From Cyrtodaria siliqua (lineage: Eukaryota; Mollusca; Bivalvia; Adapedonta; Hiatellidae), in NCBI GenBank assembly GCA_037043455.1, contig JAWPHD010002647.1:124001-188000 (forward strand): a stretch of DNA of 64,000 nt. Direction: 5' to 3'. Numbering within the stretch: position 1 is the first letter of the stretch; each line of letters starts with the position of its first letter. The position numbers and the translations under genes were made by a program. This document shows positions 56,156 through 64,000 of the stretch, piece by piece. The notes below the pieces were generated by a model that saw only the letters and a list, made by a program, of their open reading frames with translations, was not told where the DNA came from and searched no databases.

Positions 56156-56371
56156 CACGCTCGTATCAATGTGGCCTCTGCATGGAGCACATTTTAGCTC
56201 TTGGATAGCACGTTTTTTTCCAAAGTGAAAATTGGGCGGTGTTTATTTGCATTTTTACCCTATATAAAATTCTCATTTATATAGTGAAAAAGGGATATTA
56301 TTGGCAAATCCCTTTTTATTCTGGCGCCTCTGATTAAGCAGAGTCAAATGGAACCGGACAGTAGTCTTCTA

Positions 56372-57091
56372 ACCCGGGGCTAGAGGGCCTGAGAGGTAGC
56401 TAGCATATTTCACTACCGCTCATGAACAATCAAACCGAGACTGCAATATTTCGTATGTGTCTTGCTCGGCCGTTTCCAAAGTTCCATTATCATACTTTTT
56501 TATAGAACAGTGGCGTTGCTTTTGCAGTGTGGCGGCGGTAAAACGTCTCCCCGCGCTTGCAATCAGTACTGTTATTCATTCGATCTTTGGATATCGCTGA
56601 GCCCGATACCTATATTTAGTTACCGGTGGTACATTTTCTATTTCTTCTGTTTTCTTTCTTAATTTTTGATTCGGTGGTTCCACTACTCCGGCCGATAAAA
56701 GGCTCTGGGTATTGTTTAACCACTCATAGGATATATTGTCTGCTTTTTATATGCAGGCTTCATAACCGCTGCTCCCAACTAAATTCCATTATGTTTATTT
56801 CGCTCTTCGGGGCATTTAATTTTATTAGATACTGGGACCATACGCAGTACGACATGGGGAAGCAGTATACTCCATGTCAACCGCCATATGCATGCCATCT
56901 TCGGGATGGTTAAAATTGTGTACTATTGATTTTATGAATATTGAGTTCTGCTCAACCTGGGGTTAGAGGGCGTGAGCGGTAGCTAGCATATTTCACTACC
57001 GCTCATGAACAATCTCAATCAAACCGAGACTGCAATATTTTGTATGTGTCTTGCTCGGCCGATTCGAAAGGTCCATTATCATACTCTTTTT
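56372..57091 (+). repeat. Rep-A head-to-tail dimer (partial + full copy)
   Basis: 56372-56501 is the last ~130 bp of Rep-A, ending CATACTTTTT. Directly after it a full copy runs 56502-57091 (590 bp), starting TATAGAACAGTGGCGTTGC and ending CATACTCTTTTT. Such a truncated upstream copy followed by a full unit recurs at 60047-61186. Family-B polymerase sequence follows at 57092. Confidence 0.85.
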
Positions 57092-57548
57092 CATCATCGC
57101 TGTACATATCGTTTTTTATCATGGAGTATTTTACTTGTCCATTATCTAGTATGTATCTTTCTGTTGCTGTAAACAAAATCTCTTTGTAATCATCGTGTGC
57201 TATTTGTTTTTAACAACACACATTTTAACACCCTTGCATTTTTTGCACTAACCTCATTATCTAACATATACGAATATAGTTTACAAATTCAACAATAGGT
57301 ATGCCACACGCTTCATCTTTCATCTTGCCAATAACCGTTTTATTATCATTAAAATGAAACTTACTTTTTGGATCATAATCACAATTATCAAGAAGTTCTT
57401 TATCCTTGTAAAAGTCTGCGTACACATCTTTTGTTTTTATTTCATAACACAAGGAATCGGTATCAGTAAATAATAATTTAGCTTTTTATCATATTTGTTT
57501 TTAATGTAGTTGTAATGGAAATCATACATCAAATATTTTGACAAGTCT

Positions 57549-57740
57549 AAAAAAAGAGTATGATAATGGACCTTTGGAAACGGCCGAGCACGACATATAC
57601 GAAATATTGCAGTCTCGGTTTGATTGAGACTGTTCATGAGTGGTAGTGAAATATGCTAGCTACCATTCACGCCCTCTAGCCCCGGGTTGAGCAGAACTCA
57701 ATATTCATAAAATCAACAGCACAACAGCACAACATTTTAA
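57549..57740 (-). repeat. Rep-A fragment (~190 bp) inside the polymerase
   Basis: A-run, GAGTATGATAATGGACC, then the hairpin region to AATCAACAGCAC with a small duplication (ACAACAGC). Polymerase sequence lies on both sides. Confidence 0.85.
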
Positions 57741-58002
57741 CACACATATCAAAATAAATAGGGCAATTTAAAACTAATCGTTCTTTTATTCTGTTTATGG
57801 CAAATAAATTTTCATTAAACATTTTACAAGAAATAAATGAAGGTCTTGCTGCATATTTTAAAAGGACCTCCTCGTCGTGAGTTAATTTAACATTAATTAT
57901 TTTTCTCAAATTTTCCATGGTTTTACCAAAAACTGAATTGTTCATCAGTTTGAAGAAATCCTTTTCAAAAGCATTTTTACCAGCAGTTCTCTTAGCGGTA
58001 TT

Positions 58003-58045
58003 AAAAAAAGAGTATGATAATGGACCTTTGGAAACGGACGAGCAC
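58003..58045 (-). repeat. Rep-A fragment (43 bp) inside the polymerase
   Basis: Only the constant end is present: A-run, GAGTATGATAATGGACC, TTTGGAAACGGACGAGCAC. It is the shortest copy seen and shows that the constant end is always retained. Confidence 0.8.
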
Positions 58046-60046
58046 TTAAAAGTCTATGTATGTCTTCAACCACTCTTATTCGTCAAACTGTAGTAATCGG
58101 TGTATTTTTGTTACCTTCAATCCAAGTTTTTCATACAATTCTAAGTTTCTGTAAGGTATGACATACTTTTCTTTATTTTTCAACGTCGTAACACGTTTAT
58201 TAACATTGCAATGTCCTAAATTAAACTTTTGTTTTAAATTTCTACAATAGTCTGACAACCACCCATCATTGATATTTAAACTTTCCGGTGCAAGAGGATA
58301 ATCAGTATGCGAGTCATGCAGTTTATTGGGATATTCGATATCGCACTCAACAATGTTGTTTGATTTTCCTTTTTCAAACTTATCAACCCACTTTTTGAAG
58401 TTACCAGTAGGCAACGGTTGACACATGGCCCACCCATGCAAGTTATTAGCATCAAGATATATTATATACTTGTTTTCTTTTTCTTGTCGTAGTTTTTCAT
58501 ATATTTATTGTTAGCCTTTGAATATCTGTTTGCGATATAACTTGTGCCACCTCTTAATCCTTTTTCCACAAACAAATATTGATCAATATTAGTTATTAAA
58601 TCAAGTTGGATACCAGTCATCTTCAGGCATGCATCCCAAGCTAAACCAGGACTACTGAAGTAATGACAAGGATCTAATTTGTAATACTCAATGCACATTT
58701 TTCTAAAGTTTACAATAACATCTGTCAGTAACAGCACATCAGTCTTAAGATACAGATCATGATATTCTCCCATATTTTTAATCTTAAATGTTTTCCATAT
58801 TTTTTAGCATGATCGTAATCTTCATCTGAAATGTGCTCATCATTTAATTGAGAATAAAAGCTATATTTGCCAGGTAATTTAGTTTCCTTAAAACGTTTAA
58901 AACTGTTCATGTAATCATAAGGATAAACACCTTTTCTTTTTATTAATTCTAGCTTGTCATCTAAGTATTCTTGCGAGGTGCATTGAAACGAGGGGATGTT
59001 TTTTACTAAATTTTCTTATGATTGAGACATAAACTGAAAACTGTCAATAAACACCAAACTTTGTCCTAACATAAAAGCCATATACTTTTCCATGTTATTT
59101 GGTATAACATTTTAAACTTTCCGATGTGTTGTATTATGAAGTGAGGATCATAACCTCTCAAATTATAAAACACGACAGGTATTTTCAGTCTGAAATTAAT
59201 ATTACATATGTCATGAGCGCTTCCTCTGTACTTTTCAGTTATATGACAATGATCTCTAACTTTTCTAACAGAGTTTTTATATGCTACTGTGCGACCTGGG
59301 TCGCCTTTTTATTACAAAAGCATTACCACAAATATGACATGATTTAGATTTTTGGAATCTAGCTTCTTCTTCCGTCGACATCACCAAATCTTTCTTAAAA
59401 TGTGTATTCATAGTTTTGTTGCACCACTTTTCTTCTTCTATCATTTTTTCCAAACTTGTAAACAGCCTTTGGTCCTCTATACGTTACAACTGGTTTTGAA
59501 TATTGATCATCATAACAACAAACAACCTTATACCCATAACTACAATCAGTATGTTTTTGATATGCTTCTGTATATGATTTTTTAGGATTGTTTTATGCTG
59601 AAGAAATACTTTCGGTTACTGCTTCAAAATCAGCGTATATAACAAACGGAATTATTAGCTGCCTTTCGTAGTTTTTAAAATAAACCTTTTTATCTTTGTT
59701 TGGCATCTCTACTGCTTGTTTTCCGTTAAGTGAAAGACAAACAGGTTTGTGTTTGTTTAGCCCCTTTCTAATTGAAAGCACTGCAAGCATTTTCTGCAAA
59801 TCCATTTTCTTTCCTAGTATGCTGTTTGATTATACATCAAACTGTTAAAATCGTTTATCCATACATAATGCTTTTTTTCTTTTTCATTAATCAAAAGCAT
59901 GTCACATGTTTTCTCTGCTTTATTTTTTGATATGTGCAAAGGGTATACTTGATAATTTTCATATCCAAATATGTTAAAACAAATGCTGTTTTGTTTTTCT
60001 ATTTTTGGTATTTGTTGTATTGTAACAGGAAATGTTATTCTATTAT

Positions 60047-61186
60047 AAAAAAAGAGTATGATAATGGACCTTTGGAAACGGCCGAGCACGACACATACGA
60101 AATATTGCAGTCTCGGTTTGATTGAGACTGTTCATGAGTGATAATGAAATATGCTAGCTACCGCTCACGCCCGCTAGCCCCGGGTTGAGCAGAACTCAAT
60201 ATTCATAAAATCAACAGCACACAATTTTAACCATCCCGAAGATGGCATGCATATGGCGGTGGACATGGAGTTAGCCTGTTTTAATGTATTCCCCATGTCG
60301 TACTGCGTATGGTCCCAGTATCTAATAAAATGAAATGCCCCGAAGGGCGAAATAAACATAATGGAATTTAGTTGGGAGCAGCGGTTATGAAGCTTGCGTA
60401 TAAAAAGCAGACAACATATCCTATGAGTGGTTAAACAATACCCAGAGCCTTTTATCGGCCGGAGTAGTGGAACCACCGAATCAAAAATTAAGTAAGAAAT
60501 CAAAAGAAATTGAAAATGTACCACCGATAACTAACTATAAGTATCGGGCTCAGCGATCTCCAAAGATCGAATGAATAACAGTACTGATTGCAAGCGCGGG
60601 GAGATGTTTTACTGCCGCCACACTGCACAAGCAACGCAACTGTGCTATAAAAAAAGAGTATGATAATGGATCTTTGGAAACGGCCGAGCACGACACATAC
60701 GAAATATTGCAGTCTCGGTTTGATTGAGACTGTTCATGAGTGGTAGTGAAATATGCTAGCTACCGCTCACGCCCTCTAGCCCCGGGTTGAGCAGAACTCA
60801 ATATTTATAAAATCAACAGCACACAATTTTAACCATCCCGAAGATGGCATGCATATGGCGGTGGACATGCTATATTTACTGTCATTATTCCATGTCAAGT
60901 GGCGCATGGTCCCAGTATGTAATAACACTCTATGCACCGAAGAGCGAAATAAACATAATGGAATTTAGATGGGAGCAGCGGTTATGAAGCTTGCGTATAA
61001 AAAGCAGACAACATATCCTATGAGTGGTTAAACAATACCCAGAGCCTTTTATCGTCCGGAGTAGTGGAACCACCGAATCAAAAATTAAGTAAGAAAACAA
61101 AAGAAATTGAAAATGTACCACCGATAACTAACTATAAGTATCGGGCTCAGCGATCTCCAAAGATCGAATGAATAACAGTACTGATT
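60047..61186 (-). repeat. Rep-A head-to-tail dimer inside the polymerase
   Basis: The first unit is 60047-60648 (602 bp, full). The second is 60649-61186, cut at ACAGTACTGATT. The junction reads TGTGCTATAAAAAAAGAGTATG. Sense strand order is truncated unit first, full unit second, constant T-run end last, as in the dimer at 56372-57091. Confidence 0.85.
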
Positions 61187-61826
61187 AATTTAGATCTCCA
61201 ATATGTTTTTTGTACTTTGTTATTCTTTAAATATTTTTAACAGGAAATTTATAAGCCAAATGACACCATCTAAAGCACTCGTTAAATTCACTTTTTATAT
61301 TTATTAAACCTTTTCTAGGATAAGCAAGTTCTCTCGGTAATGCTAAATACGATCTACCTCGCAAAAGCTTGTACTTTATTCGATTTATGTAGTGTGCATC
61401 TAATACCTCAGTTTGCCAACCACTTCCAATCTGAATCCAATTTCCAACTCTAGTTATAATTTCTTCACGTGCTTTGTCCAGCGCCTCGATAAGATTATTT
61501 TCGAATAATATTGTTGCCGCTTTGGAATTAACGTAAGCTGTTTTATATATGGTTGTAGGACCTGTTTCTTTGTCTCCCATCGATATTTTTTTAAAGTATG
61601 TTTTACATCAACATTTAATTTAAAGCCACCTGCCTGTGCTAGTTCTTTTTTAAGAAATTTTAAAACTGCCGGCTGTGCTTTTTGTAGCTGGGCAAGTGGA
61701 TCATTACTTACAACATCTACTTTATACACCTTGCTATATTGTCTTGGTGATGTTTCAATTTCTCGGATATTCATTATTTAATATTACAAGAGATTATTTT
61801 TTAAAGCCAATATTTAATTTATTAAA

Positions 61827-62039
61827 TTATTTTTCAACAGATATGATGCTAAAATATCTAATTTCATCACCATCTATTTTTTCAACCAAAATGGTCTCAT
61901 CATCGATATAAGCGCCATCATCTTGTGATACGTCAAGAATATCTATTGTTTCTTCTAAAAGAACATCTATTTCTCCATCTAAAAGAATGTCCAAGTATTT
62001 CCAAAAGCATTCTTTTTCAAGAGTCCTGTCATCTACCAT
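61827..62039 (-). CDS. Small acidic ORF of the Polinton-like relic
   Basis: Seventy codons, very acidic (DVLLEETIDILDVSQDDGA), no domain recognised. It lies just upstream (minus strand) of the polymerase start, in the position of an accessory gene. It may be intact. Confidence 0.4.
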   Translation of the reverse strand: MVDDRTLEKECFWKYLDILLDGEIDVLLEETIDILDVSQDDGAYIDDETILVEKIDGDEIRYFSIISVEK

Positions 62040-62158
62040 CTGGTTGATTTTTACATGATATTTATATTATCTCTCGAAATCATCGGTTTCAAGATCACCT
62101 TCATCTATTAGCAATCTTATTTTTTTCACGTGCTCACAATAGTTTATAAAGTTTTTAT

Positions 62159-62290
62159 CAAAAGGAGTATGATAATGGACTTTTGGAAACTGCCGAGCAC
62201 GACACATACGATTTGATTGAGACTGTTTATGAGCGGTAGTGAAATATGCTAGCTACCGCTCACGTCCTCTAGCCCCGGGTTGAGCAGAAC
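62159..62290 (-). repeat. Rep-A fragment (~130 bp)
   Basis: Constant end plus the perfect hairpin TGAGCGGTAG (62230-62239) and CTACCGCTCA (62253-62262). It is flanked by Polinton-like coding sequence. Confidence 0.85.
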
Positions 62291-62731
62291 AAAATATTCA
62301 AGAAGCTTTTCATTAGTCATCTCTTTCATGCTTTTCATGCTTTTAATAAACATTTCAAAGTCTTCATAGCATCCTATATCAGTATTAATTATATGAGTTT
62401 TTTTTTCAGTTTGCTGTTTAATTCATCCTTAAAATACTCAACATCCTGGGCTACTCTATCTGCTCGTGTTTCATTAAAAATCCTAATTTGTTTTGTCGCC
62501 AGGTCTGTAAGAAGCTTTATAGCAGTATTAGCTTCATGCTCAGCCTTTATCGCACAATCATTTTTTGAAAGCTGAAATATCTTCTTCCAATCGTTTTATA
62601 TGACTTTCTGCTAACTCTTTGATCTCCTCGTTTGCTTTAGTTAAAAGAGTCTGTTCGTAGACAGCTACTTTTTTATATTTTTTTCTTTCCTCATCAAAGT
62701 GTTTCCTTTCTTCTTCTGCATAACTTCCCAT
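62291..62731 (-). pseudogene. Coiled-coil protein of the Polinton-like relic
   Basis: ATG at 62731 (MGSYAEEERKHFDEE). A charged, heptad-rich chain follows with one frameshift in an A-run near 62560; the chain then continues (IKLLTDLATKQ, FKDELNSKL) towards the Rep-A fragment. It is probably a structural or accessory protein. No family is recognised. Confidence 0.45.
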
Positions 62732-62769
62732 ATACTATAGATTACATTATTTTTATTTAACTAGTATAA

Positions 62770-63064
62770 ATAATAATATTAATTCCTTTTTCTAACAAAA
62801 TGCTGTAGTAAGCAATAAAATAATCCTCAGTTACAAAACTGGAAGTTGTTTGTTTTTTTGCAACCTGTTTATTTCTGGGGTTTTAATTTTCCATTCTAAT
62901 TTTAGTTGTTGTGCCATGGTTATAATTCTTTCAGTCAGATCTTGAAAGTTTGTAAAACTATTAACTCTTTGTCAAGTTTACTCATATCTTCAAAATCAAC
63001 TATTCGGGCACGCGCCTTTTGATTTTTTTAAAGTTTTTGATTTCCTGTTCTACTTGTTCCATTA
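62770..63064 (-). pseudogene. Small basic ORF, frameshifted
   Basis: ATG at ~63064 (MEQVEQEIKNFKK) with frameshifts near 63020 and 62950; later blocks VDFEDMSKLDKEL and MAQQLKLEWKIKTPEI. It is a hypothetical gene of the same relic. The function is unknown. Confidence 0.35.
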
Positions 63065-63204
63065 TAATATTACATAAGATAATATTTCTTTAATCCTGTA
63101 TTTTAAATATATAATTCTACAGTATAATGAATTGCAAATATTGTGAACGAGTTTTAGATATTATTGATCTCCCTTGAGTATGCTGAGATCGCATCTTATT
63201 TTAC

Positions 63205-63673
63205 ATGATTGATCAAAAGAAGCTTTATGAATATTGTGTCAAAACCAAGCTGTGATACAAATGCTCTAATGCATGTATTAATTGTAATGACACTGATGAG
63301 GTTTTTGACAACGAGCGTATTTGCCTTAATTGTGGGGTTCACAACGGTTACACTCTTATTGCAGGTTACAACTACAACCGAAAGAAAACTATTTATCACA
63401 AAACGTACCATTTGGATAAATACTTTTATAGCATATGATTTGTCTTCTACAAATAGACAAAGATTTGAAGATTTGTTTTACAAAATTACAAAGGTTTTGG
63501 ATAAAATAGAGGGTCGAAAATGATCAATCAAATTTGAATACATTTTTCAGAAAATATTTAAAATATTAAAAGTAAAAAAAGAAACAAAACCGATTAAAAC
63601 AAAATCTATTAGAGAAAAGTATGATAGGATATGGAAACAAGTTGAACGGTCTCGCAAGCGACCATCTAACTAG
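63205..63673 (+). pseudogene. VLTF3-like late transcription factor of the Polinton-like relic
   Basis: From ATG at 63205: a zinc ribbon CxxxCxxC..CxxCG (CINC and CLNCGVHNG), then RKKTIYHKTYHLDKYF. After a frameshift near 63436 come EDLFYKITKVL and, after another near 63525, a basic C-terminal stretch with KTKSIREKYDRIWKQ ending in TAG at 63671. Zinc ribbon plus these C-terminal blocks resemble the poxvirus-type VLTF3 family carried by many Polinton-like viruses. TGA at 63253 and 63436 and the frameshifts inactivate it. It is divergent from the polymerase (opposite strand). Confidence 0.5.
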
Positions 63674-64000
63674 TAAAGACGCTGAAAAATAATTACTACT
63701 GGATGCCATGGCCATTTTTTTTTTTTTTTTTAATTTCAATCACCAAATTAATGGTAATCCATTGATTCACCCCGTCATAGGTTTGTGAGGGTCGGGGTGG
63801 GCCACCCCTCAGCAAACCGTACAGTTATATGATAACATATGCGTCAAATATGTATTTAAATATAATACAACAAATATTTACAGAAGCTAGACTAAAGCAT
63901 ATCTTAATATAGACATCAACAAATGGGGAGGTTTTTTCTTTCTTTACGATTTCAGAATGAGTGCAAACATGAATATTGGCCAAATTTGTTAAAGGGAGGC
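63674..64000. other. Non-coding end of window
   Basis: This contains a T-run (63715-63731) and a small GGGTGGGCCACCC inverted repeat near 63797-63815. No gene is seen. Confidence 0.5.

Larger units (their letters stand above)
38873..56332. mobile_element. Giant foldback element (17.46 kb)
   Basis: Terminal sequences AGAGGCGCCAGAATAAAAAG (38873) and its complement ending CTGGCGCCTCT (56331) begin arms that match through 38873-42372 and 51565-56332. ATTAA is present immediately outside both ends (38868-38872 and 56333-56337), a possible target duplication. Arms consist mostly of tandem arrays, as in foldback (FB/TU-like) elements. Arm lengths differ (3.5 and 4.8 kb) because array copy number differs and the right arm holds a MITE. 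No transposase is recognised in the 9.2-kb spacer. Confidence 0.75.
51565..56332 (-). repeat. Right arm of the giant foldback
   Basis: Same blocks as the left arm in reverse order: ~115-bp repeat, MITE insertion, G-rich tract, unique segments, trinucleotide tract, GAGATATCTC palindromes, hairpin arm, 87-bp minisatellite, unique end. It is longer than the left arm through extra tandem units and the MITE. Confidence 0.85.
57092..61774 (-). pseudogene. Polinton/adintovirus-like family-B DNA polymerase, fragmented
   Basis: Minus strand, N- to C-terminus. The N-terminal part (61774-61227; GSGW, LPRELAYPRKGLINI and ECFRWCHL) has a frameshift near 61580. After a Rep-A dimer come exonuclease-region pieces (60047-59593 with VIYADFEAVTE, the Exo I motif, then a CHxCG zinc motif near 59320). 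Pieces at 58910-58462 (YLKTDVLLL, GLRGGTSY), 58441-58076 (HGWAMC) and 57945-57745 (NNSVFGKTMEN) carry palm and fingers blocks. The last piece, 57545-57092, holds the TDTDS catalytic motif at a frameshift. Protein-primed family-B polymerases of this kind are the hallmark of Polintons and adintoviruses. Several frameshifts, stops and four Rep-A insertions make it inactive. Confidence 0.8.

Noticed and set aside
54433..56158. Open frames of 90-186 codons with repeats such as RGNFLVF and KTRKFPRF on both strands (also 39046-40177)
   Set aside because: The 87-bp period is divisible by three and stop-free in several frames, so these frames are by-products of the minisatellite.
56502..57091. Rep-A as a protein-coding element (frames up to 116 codons)
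   Set aside because: Frames differ between copies and are broken by small indels, whereas the hairpin arms are kept.
63253..63438. Selenocysteine reading of TGA codons in the VLTF3-like relic
   Set aside because: The gene is frameshifted at least twice and the TGA sites are not at expected Cys positions; ordinary decay is simpler.

Overview
The window looks like nuclear DNA of a mollusc, most likely a bivalve. It is AT-rich, intron-bearing and dominated by mobile elements and tandem repeats. Only one host gene is supported. The organism call is inference. It rests on a cysteine-rich receptor exon pair of a type I associate with molluscan 7TM receptor families, on Naiad-type Penelope-like elements (abundant in invertebrates, selenoprotein-coding in clams), and on dispersed repeats familiar from bivalves.

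Layout. 1-7270: an L1-like relic, a head-to-tail cluster of Naiad retroelements (N-terminal GIY-YIG, CxC linker, C-terminal RT), and several copies of a ~600-bp non-coding, hairpin-rich repeat here called Rep-A. 7273-9740: a canonical Penelope-like element (RT then GIY-YIG) bounded by ~400-bp inverted repeats that carry a hammerhead-ribozyme core. 9879-13088: a tRNA-like SINE head, a second canonical PLE (minus strand) and a LINE RT fragment (minus). 13089-22165: a LINE with ORF1, endonuclease and RT, broken by an inverted 3' end of a related LINE and by a 5-kb inverted-repeat element. 23300-24202 and 37663-37904: two exons of a host receptor-like gene, separated by a 13.5-kb intron full of elements, with matching splice phase. 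29590-32980: another LINE 3' half with RNase H, then a 70-bp satellite. 38873-56332: a 17.5-kb foldback structure with arms of 3.5 and 4.8 kb built from tandem arrays (an 87-bp palindromic minisatellite, trinucleotide tracts, a ~115-bp repeat), enclosing a 9.2-kb spacer that holds a second, 3.4-kb foldback. 56372-63673: Rep-A copies and a decayed Polinton/adintovirus-like relic (family-B DNA polymerase, coiled-coil proteins, a VLTF3-like zinc-ribbon gene).

Most interesting. (i) The Naiad copy carries in-frame TGA at three positions where related proteins have cysteine, which suggests a selenoprotein retroelement. (ii) Rep-A has one constant T-run end, variable truncation at the other, head-to-tail dimers and serial hairpins, and nearly all recognisable insertions lie inside coding regions of other mobile elements. 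It could be an undescribed non-autonomous retroelement. (iii) The giant foldback has a candidate ATTAA target duplication, and a TTAA-flanked MITE occurs in only one arm.

All coordinates were read by eye. Family assignments come from motif recognition, not from a search.
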